DNA of 64,000 bases, taken from contig JBBCGL010000001.1 in the NCBI GenBank assembly GCA_037200385.1, positions 2,805,418 to 2,869,417 on the forward strand, read 5' to 3'. The notes below the pieces were generated by a model. That model had not been told where the DNA came from, did not search any database, and saw only the letters and a program-made list of their open reading frames with translations. Source of the stretch: Rhizomicrobium sp. GTDB taxonomy: Bacteria; Pseudomonadota; Alphaproteobacteria; Micropepsales; Micropepsaceae. Shown piece by piece: positions 13,832 through 22,819 of this stretch. Position 1 is the stretch's first letter. Every line of letters starts with the position of its first letter. The translations under genes were made by a program, and so were the position numbers.

Positions 13832-16800
13832 TCAGATGTGGTGATGCACCATCTCAGTGCCCGTCACGCGCTTTTCGAGCATGCGCAGCAGCACGTAGAA
13901 CACCGGCGTGAGGAAGAGGCCGAAGAAGGTCACGCCGAGCATGCCGAAGAACACCGCGATGCCCATGGCATGGCGCATCTCGGCGCCGGCCCCGGAGGAC
14001 AGGACCAGCGGTATGACGCCCATGATGAAGGCGAAGGACGTCATCAGAATGGGGCGCAAACGAAGCCGAGCCGCTTCCAGCGCCGCGTCGATCGTGGCGC
14101 GCCCCTGGATCTCGAGCTCGCGCGCGAATTCGACGATCAGGATCGCGTTCTTGCATGCGAGGCCGATCAGCACGAACAAGCCGATCTGGGTGAAGATGTT
14201 GTTGTCGCCATGCGTCAGCCATACGCCCGCGATCGCCGAGAGCAGGCACATCGGCACGATCAGGATGATCGCCAGCGGCAGGAACAGGCTCTCATATTGC
14301 GCCGCCAGGACGAGGAAGACGAGCAGCACGCAGAGCGGAAAGACCAGGAGCGCGGTGTCGCCGGCCAGGATCTGCTGATAGGTGAGGTCGGTCCACTCGA
14401 AGGTCATGCCTTTGGGCAGGTTGTCTGCGAGCAGCTTGGTGATCGCGGCCTGCGCCTGGCCGGACGAATAGCCGGGCGCGGCAGCGCCGTTGAGATCGGC
14501 GGCGCGAAATCCGTTGTAGCGCAGCGCGCTGTCCGGTCCCGTCGTCTCCCGCACATTCAGCATCGCGCCCAGCGGCACCATCTGATTGTCGGCGTTGCGG
14601 ACCTGCAGGCGCGCAATATCCTCCGGCTTCGAGCGGTATTGCGTATCGGCCTGCGCGATCACCTGGTAGGTACGACCGAAGCGATTGAAGTCGTCGACAT
14701 AGATCGAGCCAAGATAGGTCTGCATCGCATCGAACACGTCCTGGACGTTGACGCCCAGTTGCATCGCCTTGGTCCGGTCGAGATCCGCATAGAGCTGCGG
14801 CACGCCCGTGTTGAAATTCGAAAACACGCCGACCAGCGCCGGATTGGCCCGGGCCTTGGTCTGGATGTCCTTCATCACACGATCGAGCGCGGCATCGCCC
14901 AGGTCGGTGCGATCCTCGACCTGCAGCTTGAAGCCGCCGATCGTACCGAGCCCCTGCACCGGCGGCGGCGGGAAGATCGCGATCATCGCTTTCTGGATGG
15001 CATTGTACTTCGCCTGCAGCTTCTGGGAGATCGCAATGCCGGAGAGATCGGACGAGGTCCGCTCGGAGAAGGGCTTCAAGGCGACGAAGATGATGCCGGC
15101 GGACGGGCTGTTGATGAAGCCGTTGATGGAGAGGCCTGGGAAGGCAATGGCATTCTCCACCCCGGGTTCCTTGAGCGCGATATCGGACATCTGGCGGATG
15201 ACCGCCTCGGTCCGGTCGAGCGTAGCTCCCTCGGGAAGCTGGGCGAAGCTTACGAGATATTGCTTGTCCTGCACCGGCACGAAGCCGGGGGGCACGGCCT
15301 GGAAGCCGATATAGGTGAGGCCGAGGAGGACGGCATAGACGAGCATCGCGCGGGACTTGCGGGCCACGACGCCGCCAAGACCGCGGCCATAGCCCTCGGA
15401 GCCGGCGTGAAAGAGGCCGTTGAAGCGCCGGAAGAAGCCGCCGAACACGCGGTCCATGCCGCGGGCCAGCGCATCCTTCGGGGCGTCGTGGCTCTTCAGC
15501 AGCGCTGCAGCCAGCGCCGGCGACAAGGTGAGGGAATTGAAGGCCGATATGATCGTCGAGAAGGCGATGGTGAGGGCGAACTGGCGATAGAACTCGCCGG
15601 TCAGGCCGCTGATGAACGCGATGGGAACGAACACGGCGCAGAGGACCAGCGCGATGGCGACGATCGGACCGGTGACTTCGGACATCGCCTTCAGTGTGGC
15701 ATCGCGGGGCGACAGGCCCGCCTCGATGTTGCGTTCGACGTTCTCGACCACGACGATGGCGTCGTCGACCACGATGCCGATGGCAAGCACCAGGCCGAAC
15801 AGCGACAACGCGTTGATCGAGAAGCCGAATATCAACATCGCGGCGAACGTGCCGACGATGGAGATCGGAACGGCAAGCAGCGGGATGATCGAGGCGCGCC
15901 AGGTCTGCAGGAAGAGGATCACGACCAGGACGACCAGCAGCACCGCCTCGAGCAGCGTATGCACCACGGCCTTGATCGAATCGCGGACGAAGACCGTCGG
16001 GTCGTAGACGATGGAATAATCGAGCCCCTGCGGGAAATTCTGCTTCAACTCCTCCATTGTCGCGCGAACGCGGTCGGAGATCTGTATGGCGTTGGAGCCG
16101 GGGGCCTGGAAGATCGGAATGGCGACCGCCTGCTTGTTGTTCAGCAGGGAGCGCAAGCCATATTGTGAAGCATCGATCTCGATCCGCGCCACCTCGCCCA
16201 GCTTGGTGACGACGCCGTTGTCACGCTTGACGACGATGTTGGCGAACTGTTCGGGATCCGTAAGGCGTCCCTGGACGTTCACCGGAAGCTGCAGCTCGCC
16301 GGTCTTGCTGTAGGGCGGCCCGTTGATCACGCCGGCGGCAACCTGGGCATTCTGGGCCCGGATCGCGGCGACGACGTCGTCCGCCGTCATGTTGCGCTCC
16401 GCGATCTTCTGCGGATTCAGCCAGACCCGCATCGCATAGTCGCCGGAACCGAACAGCTGGACGTCGCCGACGCCTTCGATCTTGGCAAGACGGTCCTTGA
16501 CGTTCAGGACCGCATAATTCCGCAGGTAAAGCATGTCGTAACGGCCGTCCGGCGAATTCAGATGGACGACCATGGTGAGATCGGGCGAACTCTTGATCGT
16601 GGTGACGCCGAGGTTGCGCGTGACGTCCGGCAGGCGCGGCAGGGCCTGGTTGACGCGGTTCTGCACCATTTGCTGGGCCAGGTTCGGATCGGTGCCCAGC
16701 TTGAAGGTGACCGTCAGCGTCAGGGTGCCGTCCGACGCGGCTTGCGAGGACATATAGAGCATGCCCTCGACGCCGTTGATCTGCTCTTCGAGCGGCGTCG

Positions 16801-16990
16801 CGACCGTGTCTGCGATGGTATTGGGATTGGCGCCGGGAAACATCGCCTTCACCACGACCGAGGGCGGCACGACCTCCGGATATTCCGAGATCGGCAGCTG
16901 CGTCATCGCGATCAGGCCCGCGAGAAAGATCACGACCGAGATGACGCCCGCAAAAATCGGACGATCGACGAAGAATTTGGACAGGTTCAC
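13832..16990 (-). CDS. RND multidrug efflux transporter, inner-membrane pump (AcrB/MexF type)
   Basis: At 1052 residues this is a full-length HAE1-family pump. The N-terminus MNLSKFFVDRPIFAGV and first membrane helix are typical. The proton-relay aspartates lie in LAIGIVVDDAIVVVENVERN, and GAGAEMRHAMGIAV in the second half is also canonical. It starts at GTG 16990 after GGGG at 6 nt. The adaptor gene lies upstream in the same direction with a 56-nt gap containing a short CCCC/GGGG hairpin. No outer-membrane factor is in the cluster, so a TolC-type channel encoded elsewhere must be used. Confidence 0.96.
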   Translation of the reverse strand: MNLSKFFVDRPIFAGVISVVIFLAGLIAMTQLPISEYPEVVPPSVVVKAMFPGANPNTIADTVATPLEEQINGVEGMLYMSSQAASDGTLTLTVTFKLGTDPNLAQQMVQNRVNQALPRLPDVTRNLGVTTIKSSPDLTMVVHLNSPDGRYDMLYLRNYAVLNVKDRLAKIEGVGDVQLFGSGDYAMRVWLNPQKIAERNMTADDVVAAIRAQNAQVAAGVINGPPYSKTGELQLPVNVQGRLTDPEQFANIVVKRDNGVVTKLGEVARIEIDASQYGLRSLLNNKQAVAIPIFQAPGSNAIQISDRVRATMEELKQNFPQGLDYSIVYDPTVFVRDSIKAVVHTLLEAVLLVVLVVILFLQTWRASIIPLLAVPISIVGTFAAMLIFGFSINALSLFGLVLAIGIVVDDAIVVVENVERNIEAGLSPRDATLKAMSEVTGPIVAIALVLCAVFVPIAFISGLTGEFYRQFALTIAFSTIISAFNSLTLSPALAAALLKSHDAPKDALARGMDRVFGGFFRRFNGLFHAGSEGYGRGLGGVVARKSRAMLVYAVLLGLTYIGFQAVPPGFVPVQDKQYLVSFAQLPEGATLDRTEAVIRQMSDIALKEPGVENAIAFPGLSINGFINSPSAGIIFVALKPFSERTSSDLSGIAISQKLQAKYNAIQKAMIAIFPPPPVQGLGTIGGFKLQVEDRTDLGDAALDRVMKDIQTKARANPALVGVFSNFNTGVPQLYADLDRTKAMQLGVNVQDVFDAMQTYLGSIYVDDFNRFGRTYQVIAQADTQYRSKPEDIARLQVRNADNQMVPLGAMLNVRETTGPDSALRYNGFRAADLNGAAAPGYSSGQAQAAITKLLADNLPKGMTFEWTDLTYQQILAGDTALLVFPLCVLLVFLVLAAQYESLFLPLAIILIVPMCLLSAIAGVWLTHGDNNIFTQIGLFVLIGLACKNAILIVEFARELEIQGRATIDAALEAARLRLRPILMTSFAFIMGVIPLVLSSGAGAEMRHAMGIAVFFGMLGVTFFGLFLTPVFYVLLRMLEKRVTGTEMVHHHI

Positions 16991-17046
16991 GGCGTTCCCC
17001 GCTTCTCTTTATATTTGGATGTATAGCACCCCCGACGGGGCGGCGC

Positions 17047-18261
17047 TCAGCGCGCCGCCACCGCCTGGCGGGCGTCGACCAACGCACCCGGCTGGACCCG
17101 CTGCAGACCGTCGACCACGATCCGCTCGCCGGGGTTCAGTCCCGCTGTCACAATCCGGCGCCCGTCGACTTCGCGCCCGAGGGTAACCTCGCGGAACAAG
17201 GCGTGATTGCCGCGGTCCAGCGCATAGACAAAGCGCTTGCTCTGGTCGTTGCCGATGGCGGCTTCCGGAATCAGCAGTGCCTTGCTGGTCGCGGGGTTGG
17301 CGATCCGCACCGTCACGAACATGCCGGGCACCAAGGAGCCGTCGGCATTGTCGAAGCGCGCGCGGGCGCGGATCGTCCCGGTGCCGGTGTCGATCTTGTT
17401 GTCGAAGCTCTCGATCGTCCCGCGATAGACATGGCTATCGTCGCCCTGCAGCGTGAGCTGCACCGGAATGCGCTGCTCCTGGCCGATGGTGGCCGCATGG
17501 CTCCGGATGCTCTGCAGATAGGTCTGCTCGTCGACCTCGAAATCGGCATAGATTCCGTCATTCGATACGATGCTGGTCAGCAAAGGGGCAGTAGCGCCGG
17601 ACTGCACCAGATTTCCGATGGTAACCTCGGCGCGGCTGACACGGCCGCCGATAGGCGCCTTAACATAAGCGTGGTCGACGTCGATCTTGGCCTGCGCCAG
17701 TTCCGCCTGCGCCGCCTGTACCGCGGCGACCGCGACGCCGCGAGCATTGTCGCGTGTGTCATAAAGGTCCCGGGCGACGGCCTGGGCTGCCATGAGGCGC
17801 TGCGCCCGCTCGAACTCGGCTCCCGCCAGTTTGAGATTGGTATTGGCGGTTGCCAGATCGGCTTCGGCCTTCTTGACCGCCGCCTCATAAGGGCGCGGAT
17901 CGATGACGAACAAGATGTCGCCGGCGGCGACCGTCTGGCCGTCCTTGAAGCGCACCTCCACCACCCGGCCACCGACTTCGGGACGGATATCGGCGGCGTT
18001 CACCGCAGCCATCCGGCCGGAGAAGTCCGACCAGACGCGCACCACCTGCGGGTTGACCGCGGCGACGGTGACAACCGGGGGCAGATTGGAGACGGCCGGC
18101 GCCTCGCTGCCGCTGGCGCTGTGGATGGCGACGCCCAGGCCGATGACCAAGGCGGCCCCGACGCCGCTCAGCGCGGGATGTTTCTTTAGGAAAGACAAAG
18201 GCTTAGGCGATGAGACGTCGGCGGCGGTAAATTTTCCGGTCAGTTCGGCGATATGCGACAT
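17047..18261 (-). CDS. RND efflux periplasmic adaptor (membrane fusion protein)
   Basis: A 404-residue AcrA/MexE-like protein that links the pump to an outer-membrane channel. Residues about 30-50 form one hydrophobic anchor. Then come the lipoyl half-motifs (RPEVGGRVVEVRFKDGQTV and APIGGRVSRAEVTIG) flanking an Ala-rich coiled-coil hairpin with GAEFERAQRLMA, followed by the beta-barrel and membrane-proximal domains. Start at ATG 18261 (MSHIAELTG) with a GGGGA element upstream; the open frame beyond it runs through the divergent promoter and is not coding. First gene of the efflux operon. Confidence 0.94.
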   Translation of the reverse strand: MSHIAELTGKFTAADVSSPKPLSFLKKHPALSGVGAALVIGLGVAIHSASGSEAPAVSNLPPVVTVAAVNPQVVRVWSDFSGRMAAVNAADIRPEVGGRVVEVRFKDGQTVAAGDILFVIDPRPYEAAVKKAEADLATANTNLKLAGAEFERAQRLMAAQAVARDLYDTRDNARGVAVAAVQAAQAELAQAKIDVDHAYVKAPIGGRVSRAEVTIGNLVQSGATAPLLTSIVSNDGIYADFEVDEQTYLQSIRSHAATIGQEQRIPVQLTLQGDDSHVYRGTIESFDNKIDTGTGTIRARARFDNADGSLVPGMFVTVRIANPATSKALLIPEAAIGNDQSKRFVYALDRGNHALFREVTLGREVDGRRIVTAGLNPGERIVVDGLQRVQPGALVDARQAVAAR

Positions 18262-18277
18262 GGGCGGTCCCCTGTAT

Positions 18278-18297
18278 TCTGTAACGAGAGCTACAGA
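18278..18297. promoter_or_regulatory. Putative TetR operator 1 (TCTGTA-N8-TACAGA)
   Basis: A perfect 6-bp inverted repeat with 8-bp spacer, 17 nt before the adaptor start. It overlaps a possible minus-10 (TATCTG, 18294-18299 on the minus strand) whose minus-35 candidate TTGAAG is at 18318-18323 (18-bp spacer). Binding here would block transcription of the pump operon. The core TGTA-N8-TACA recurs 52 bp away. Confidence 0.6.
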
Positions 18298-18331
18298 TAT
18301 GGACCCTGGACGAAGACCTTCAAGGCCATTA

Positions 18332-18347
18332 TGTAGTGAACGATACA
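18332..18347. promoter_or_regulatory. Putative TetR operator 2 (TGTA-N8-TACA)
   Basis: Same core and spacer as the site at 18278-18297, placed 52 bp further, close to five helical turns, and 23 nt before the GTG start of the divergent TetR gene. It suggests autoregulation together with repression of the pump. Confidence 0.5.
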
Positions 18348-18370
18348 AATAAATGCCAGGGAGGCATGCA

Positions 18371-19042
18371 GTGAGAACGGGACGACCACGCACCTTTTGC
18401 GTGGAGGATTCGCTCGATCGCGCCATGGATGTGTTTTGGCGCAAGGGTTACGAAGGCGCGTCGCTGGCCGACCTCACCAGCGCAATGAGCATCAGTGCGC
18501 CCAGCCTCTACGCATGCTTCGGCAGCAAGGAAGGGCTTTTCCGCGCCGTGCTCGACCGCTACGAGGAGGGACGCAAGGGATTCCTGCAGGAAGTGCTCGA
18601 CGCGCCGACCGCCCGCGCATCTGCCGAGTTGTTCCTGACAGGCGTGGCCGAAATGGCGACGGATCCCAACAATCATCCACCGGGCTGCCTGTTGCTGCAG
18701 AGTGGGCTTGCGGGTGACGATCAGCGCATCCCCAATGAGCTCGCACGCCATCGCGCCGAGAAGGAGCTGGTCTTGCGCGAACGCTTCGAATGCGCGCGGC
18801 GGACCGGCGACCTGCCCGAAAGCGCCGATGCGTCGGCGCTGGCGCGCTATCTCGTCACGATTGCGAACGGAATGTGCGTGCAGGCGTCGGCCGGCGCAAA
18901 GGCCGCGGATCTGCGAGAGGTCGCAGCAATGGCCTTGGCTGCCTGGCCCGGCGGCGATCGGGCGAAGCCGAGGCGGAACGCATCGGGCGAGCGACCGTCT
19001 CCGCACGCGCGCGGTTCCGTGTCCCGCAGAGCCCGGTCCTGA
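18371..19042 (+). CDS. TetR/AcrR-family repressor, probably of the adjacent efflux pump
   Basis: The N-terminus TGRPRTFCVEDSLDRAM and the HTH (ASLADLTSAMSISAPSLY followed by ACFGSKEGLF) are typical for the subfamily that regulates RND pumps and oxidoreductases. The ligand-binding part contains HPPGCLLLQSGLA, a characteristic loop. Start chosen at GTG 18371: GGGAGG at 18359-18364 lies 6 nt upstream and the usual M-R-T-G-R-P-R follows. An ATG at 18353 is in frame but has no ribosome binding site. The last 25 residues are a basic, low-complexity tail. It is divergent from the adaptor gene. Confidence 0.9.
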   Translation: MRTGRPRTFCVEDSLDRAMDVFWRKGYEGASLADLTSAMSISAPSLYACFGSKEGLFRAVLDRYEEGRKGFLQEVLDAPTARASAELFLTGVAEMATDPNNHPPGCLLLQSGLAGDDQRIPNELARHRAEKELVLRERFECARRTGDLPESADASALARYLVTIANGMCVQASAGAKAADLREVAAMALAAWPGGDRAKPRRNASGERPSPHARGSVSRRARS

Positions 19043-19412
19043 CGCGCTGCGCCGTAACGAACGCGGCGCGATACTCCGTCCGGGTTGCCAGCGCCCTGGC
19101 GTCGAGCCATGTGTGAATAGCCGCAGAGGTTGGTCTCGCCGGCTCCATGGATATGTGTCGTGGCCGACGGCCTCGCTCAGCTTCCTGTGCAATCTACAAA
19201 GGAACACATCGATGATCTTCGGGTCGTCCGCGATGTGGAGAATGCGCGTGTGCCGCCCCTGTGTGGTTTTCTACGCGGCATGTCCCGGCATTCGGACGCG
19301 GCGGCCATAAAGCGAGGCCTGCCGCGTCCGCCCTCTTAGCCCGGGGGAGAGATCAGGAGGGGCACCCGGATAGTGGCGCAAATCGCGGCCCGGCCATATT
19401 CGGGTTGATCCC
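19043..19412. other. Intergenic stretch without recognisable gene
   Basis: These 370 nt contain only short, unconvincing open frames and no tRNA-like fold. Near the right end a perfect inverted repeat TGATCC-N5-GGATCA (19406-19422) spans the stop codon of the receiver gene; it lacks a T-tract and is only a weak terminator candidate. Confidence 0.6.
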
Positions 19413-19805
19413 TTACGGATCACTACATAACCCCCGAGTGGCAAACGCCGCGCGGATCATGCCGATCAGTTCGTCGTCAGAGGCAGGTTTGTTGAGCAAA
19501 GAGGCACCATATCGCCACGCCTCCGCTTCCACGGCGTGGTCCGCTCGTCCCGTGAGGATAATCGCCGGCGTATTCACGCCCCAGCCGCGCAGAAGCGCGA
19601 GGAGAGCAATGCCGCTGAGGCCCGGCATATGGACATCGAAGATCAGGCAACCCGCCAGCGTGGCATCAAACGCAGCAAGAAATGCGCCCGACGATCCGTA
19701 GCCCCGCGCCGGAACACCGGCCGCTTCGAGCAGCAGGAGAGCCGATTCCCGGACCGCGTCATCGTCATCGACGACATATGCCAGCCATTCTGAAACCTCG
19801 CTCAC
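19413..19805 (-). CDS. Receiver-only response regulator of FixJ type
   Basis: A protein of 130 residues consisting of one receiver domain. AYVVDDDDAVRES gives the acid pocket, LIFDVHMPGLSG the phospho-acceptor Asp and AIILTGR the Thr switch. The Lys is in LLNKPASDDE. No DNA-binding domain follows. It starts at GTG 19805; an ATG at 19807 is out of frame. It lies 71 nt downstream of fixJ on the same strand. In Caulobacter a single receiver protein, FixT, inhibits the FixL kinase; a similar feedback role is possible but inferred only from size and position. Confidence 0.85.
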   Translation of the reverse strand: MSEVSEWLAYVVDDDDAVRESALLLLEAAGVPARGYGSSGAFLAAFDATLAGCLIFDVHMPGLSGIALLALLRGWGVNTPAIILTGRADHAVEAEAWRYGASLLNKPASDDELIGMIRAAFATRGLCSDP

Positions 19806-19876
19806 ATCCGTCTCACCATGTTTGGCCGACTTTAAACCTAGGCGGCACCCAAGGGGTCGGCCATACGTGCCATTGC

Positions 19877-20491
19877 CTAGTTTCCGGGTCCGGACTGGTA
19901 CGCGATCGCAATGCGAACGAGATCGGAGAGACTGCGGGCGTTCATCTTGTCCATGATGTGGGCGCGATGGATTTCGACGGTACGCGGCGAAATACCGAGT
20001 TCATAAGCGGCAACCTTGTTTGAACGCCCCATCACCAATTGGTCCAGGACATTGCGCTCGCGTGGAGTCAGCAACGCAAGCAGGCGCTCGGCTGCCGCAA
20101 CCTCCGCGGCCTTGACCCGGGTTTTCTGGCCGATCTCCAAGGCCCGTCGGATGCTGGTGAGCAACACCTCGTCGTCGAACGGCTTTTCGATGAAGTCGAC
20201 CGCCCCCGCCTTCATCGCCCGCACCGCAAGCGGTACATCGCCATGGCCGGTGATGACAATGACCGGTATTGGCATGTTTCGTCTGATCATCTCTTCCTGA
20301 AGTTCCAGACCGTCCATTTCGGGCATGCGGATGTCCGCCACAAGACAACCGCCACCGGTTCGATCGGCGAGAAATGCCTTGGCGGAATCGTGATCGCGAA
20401 CGATATAGCCGGCTGACTCCATCAGGACGCGAAGCGAGTCGCGTACGCCGGGATCGTCATCCACGACGAATATCGTTTTCTCGGCGCTCAT
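19877..20491 (-). CDS. fixJ: FixJ-type two-component response regulator
   Basis: A protein of 204 residues. The receiver (1-120) has FVVDDDPGVRDSL, the phospho-acceptor Asp in LVADIRMPEMDGLE, VIVITGHGD and DFIEKPFDD. The C-terminal LuxR-type HTH (about 135-195) has LTPRERNVLDQLV and ISPRTVEIHRAHIMDKM. This is the FixJ/NodW architecture, which activates fixK-like genes, typically under low oxygen. Its ATG overlaps by 4 nt the TGA of a degenerate FixL reading frame, as in intact fixLJ operons, so it may now depend on another kinase. Confidence 0.93.
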   Translation of the reverse strand: MSAEKTIFVVDDDPGVRDSLRVLMESAGYIVRDHDSAKAFLADRTGGGCLVADIRMPEMDGLELQEEMIRRNMPIPVIVITGHGDVPLAVRAMKAGAVDFIEKPFDDEVLLTSIRRALEIGQKTRVKAAEVAAAERLLALLTPRERNVLDQLVMGRSNKVAAYELGISPRTVEIHRAHIMDKMNARSLSDLVRIAIAYQSGPGN

Positions 20492-20628
20492 ACGGCAGCC
20501 TCCTTCGGATTGACAAGCGGCAGGCGGAAGCGGAACGCCGCGCCGGAACCGTCATAGGGAAGGGCGGTGGTGCTCCTCTTTGTCGCGTCGGTATCTTGCG
20601 CAAAAAGACGAATGACCACCACAATTAC
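20488..20628 (-). pseudogene. Relic of the C-terminus of a FixL-like histidine kinase
   Basis: Reading on the minus strand between TAA (20629-20631) and TGA (20488-20490), 46 codons are open and end in GSGAAFRFRLPLVNPKEAAV. The part GSGAAFRFRLPL matches the usual last strand of FixL-type ATPase domains. The TGA overlaps the ATG of fixJ as ATGA. Nothing upstream of the TAA resembles the rest of a kinase, so the gene has lost its sensor, dimerisation and most of its ATPase parts. A frameshift or wholesale deletion cannot be told apart here. Confidence 0.6.
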
Positions 20629-20785
20629 TTAAATGTTCGCAATATAGCAAATTTCGTCTTGCTGCGTTTCTCATAGACGTCAACGCCCCTCTTCTACGCA
20701 GTTTTGCCTAGCGGAAAGACCTAATTGTCGAAATCGGCGCCGCCGACGCATCTTCGACTTGCCGGTTGAACGCGCGGGAGCGGGG

Positions 20786-20971
20786 ATGCGGACATGCGAT
20801 TCAAATAGCCTGACGCCTCAGGAGCGTGCCGCGGAGATCGCGCGCGACCTCCGCGCCTATGCGGAAGCCGGCGCAGATCCACGCTATGCTGCAAAACTGC
20901 TTGCCGCCGCGGCCGAACTCGATGCACTTGCCGGTGCGTACAACCAGCAAATCGCCAATCGTCACGGTTAG
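20786..20971 (+). CDS. Small hypothetical protein
   Basis: A 61-residue acidic, Ala-rich, probably helical protein (SLTPQERAAEIARDLRAYAE, AAKLLAAAAELDALAGAY). I do not recognise it. GGGAG lies upstream of the ATG. Third-position GC bias in the helical part supports real coding. It converges on the multi-PAS gene. An in-frame TTG 27 nt upstream is a possible alternative start. Confidence 0.5.
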   Translation: MRTCDSNSLTPQERAAEIARDLRAYAEAGADPRYAAKLLAAAAELDALAGAYNQQIANRHG

Positions 20972-21095
20972 TTGATGCCGCGTACAGCTTGCGATGTTCC
21001 AGACTCCACAACCGCGCAGATCGCGCTATAGCCGGCCCATCCCAGACAGCCGTTGGGCTCCTGCTGTGCCGTATGGATGCCCGTTCACAATCCGC

Positions 21096-22760
21096 TCATG
21101 CAACGGCTACGTCGGATGCGATGGCAGCTTCAAAGCGTTCCAAGTCGGTTCGGTCCTCGAAGCTCACCAGCGTTGATCCCAACGGCAATCTCGTCAATGA
21201 GAGCGACAAGATCCGGCCGTCGGCCCGCGCGAGGCGGCCCCAATCGCCATAGCGCGCCGGCTCGTTTGATACGACGCCCGACTGCACCGCGCTCCAGATC
21301 CCGTCGCGACCGAAACGCGTGAGACAAAGCGCCGACAGCGTCGTCAGGTGCGGCTCGGCCTGCAGATCGGACTCATCGAGATGCCAAAGTCTTGCGAATG
21401 CGGCATTGTGCATCTTCAGACGCCCGTCCGGGCCGAATACGGCCATGCCGTCCTCGATGGTGTCCAGTGTCGCGCGTTGTGTCGCCGTCAGCATGTGAAG
21501 TGAAGTACTGAGACGCAGCGCTTCGCTGACATCTTCGAAAATGTAGTACACGCCACCCAGAAGATAGGGATACGCTCTTACGCGCACGCTCACGCCGCCC
21601 GGCACATGCCATGCTTCGTCGAGCTGGCCGTCATCCGTTTCGAATAGCTTCAGGTGCTCCTTCTTCCAATTCTGGAAATCACGCTGTTCTGGAAGCCGCC
21701 GAACCTCGCGCAGTCGATCGAAGATGTCCTCGATCGCCGGATGCGTCTCGAGCCATGCCTCGGGCAGACCCCACATTTGCGAGAATTTCCGATTCGAGAA
21801 CGCCAACCGCCGGTCCGAGCCGAACAGTGCTACGGCGACCTCGACCTTATCGAGCAAATCGGCATTTGCATCGGCATCAAGCCTGATTTGGGCCTCGGCC
21901 TGTGCGGTCTCCGTCACGTCGAGCGCCATACCTGCAACCTGGGCGCTCGGCAAGCGCACCATATCGACGGACAGTGCGCGACGCCGACCTTCGACGACGG
22001 CATACCGCCGTTCGCCCATGACGTCGTTGCCTTCTAGTACGGCACCCACCAGATCTCGCTCGGAGCGGACGAGGCGCTGGTCGGATCGGCGCGCGGCATC
22101 CAGCGTGATTGCGCCGATCGTGCCCAGAAATGCACGATTCGCCCAGGTCAGCGCGAAACTGCGGTCGCGAATCCATAGCGGCATGGGGATGGCCTCCAGC
22201 ATCGTCTGGAAATCGCGCGCGCGTCCTGTCGTCTCGTCTTCGATGCGCATGAAGATCGCGGCCCGACTGCCGACAACGCAGCCTTGGACGGCGACCCCCT
22301 GGTGAATCGCCGTGCGGGCGGTCAGGACGAACGGCGCCCCGGCTTCGAGAAGCGATTTCATCCGGGCTGCAAGCGTTGTGGAATCGGAGCCGGCAAGACA
22401 GGCTTGAAGGAGGGCGCTACCGCCCCGATAGCTCAGGGGCGCCGGCATGTCGGCTCCCATGACCACGATCGCCTCCGGGCAGGCGCTGATCATCGCCTCG
22501 CGGAATCGAATTTCCGATTGCGCGCGCGCCAGATTCTGGTTCATGGCATGCTGCCCGGCAGCGCGGCGTCCCCTCTCGACCAGCGCCCAGAAGCAGCCAA
22601 GGATACAAACCAGGAGCGATGCCACGACGATGGCAGCCATGGCGAGTTCACCCTGCTGCGGCTTGTGCCCGCCGAGAGCGCCAAGGCCGGTCGCGAGACT
22701 GGAGGTCCATATCGTGAGCTGGACGAAAGCGCTGAAGATCGCACTGACGATATCGTGCAT
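21096..22760 (-). CDS. Membrane-anchored multi-PAS protein, DivL-like, without kinase core
   Basis: 554 residues. One or two N-terminal hydrophobic segments (the clearest is AAIVVASLLVCILGCFWALV, about 42-61) are followed by three or four PAS-type repeats: about 85-170 (degenerate), 180-290 (AIPMPLWIRDRSFALTWANR), 300-420 (VALFGSDRRLAFSNRKFSQM) and 430-550 (DTIEDGMAVFGPDGRLKMHN). This is the sensory half of DivL-like alphaproteobacterial kinases, in which a HisKA domain should follow. Here the frame stops right after the last PAS (SFEDRTDLERFEAAIASDV), and no kinase sequence follows in any minus-strand frame. It may be a truncated kinase or a free signalling partner. Confidence 0.75.
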   Translation of the reverse strand: MHDIVSAIFSAFVQLTIWTSSLATGLGALGGHKPQQGELAMAAIVVASLLVCILGCFWALVERGRRAAGQHAMNQNLARAQSEIRFREAMISACPEAIVVMGADMPAPLSYRGGSALLQACLAGSDSTTLAARMKSLLEAGAPFVLTARTAIHQGVAVQGCVVGSRAAIFMRIEDETTGRARDFQTMLEAIPMPLWIRDRSFALTWANRAFLGTIGAITLDAARRSDQRLVRSERDLVGAVLEGNDVMGERRYAVVEGRRRALSVDMVRLPSAQVAGMALDVTETAQAEAQIRLDADANADLLDKVEVAVALFGSDRRLAFSNRKFSQMWGLPEAWLETHPAIEDIFDRLREVRRLPEQRDFQNWKKEHLKLFETDDGQLDEAWHVPGGVSVRVRAYPYLLGGVYYIFEDVSEALRLSTSLHMLTATQRATLDTIEDGMAVFGPDGRLKMHNAAFARLWHLDESDLQAEPHLTTLSALCLTRFGRDGIWSAVQSGVVSNEPARYGDWGRLARADGRILSLSLTRLPLGSTLVSFEDRTDLERFEAAIASDVAVA

Positions 22761-22819
22761 GGCAACGGATCCCGATGAAATGAGCGGCCAGGCTTTGCGG
22801 CCGCGAGCGAAGCCGCCGG

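Noticed and set aside
13808-16168. Open frame of about 790 codons opposite the RND pump
   Set aside because: His/Asp/Arg-rich composition typical of antisense shadows in GC-rich genes; the pump on the other strand is intact.
19043-19412. tRNA or small RNA gene in the gap
   Set aside because: No cloverleaf-like pairing, no T-loop sequence and no clear terminator were found by eye.
19406-19422. Inverted repeat TGATCC-N5-GGATCA as an FNR/FixK box
   Set aside because: It overlaps a stop codon at the 3' end of a gene and lacks the TTGAT-N4-ATCAA form; it is a weak hairpin at most.
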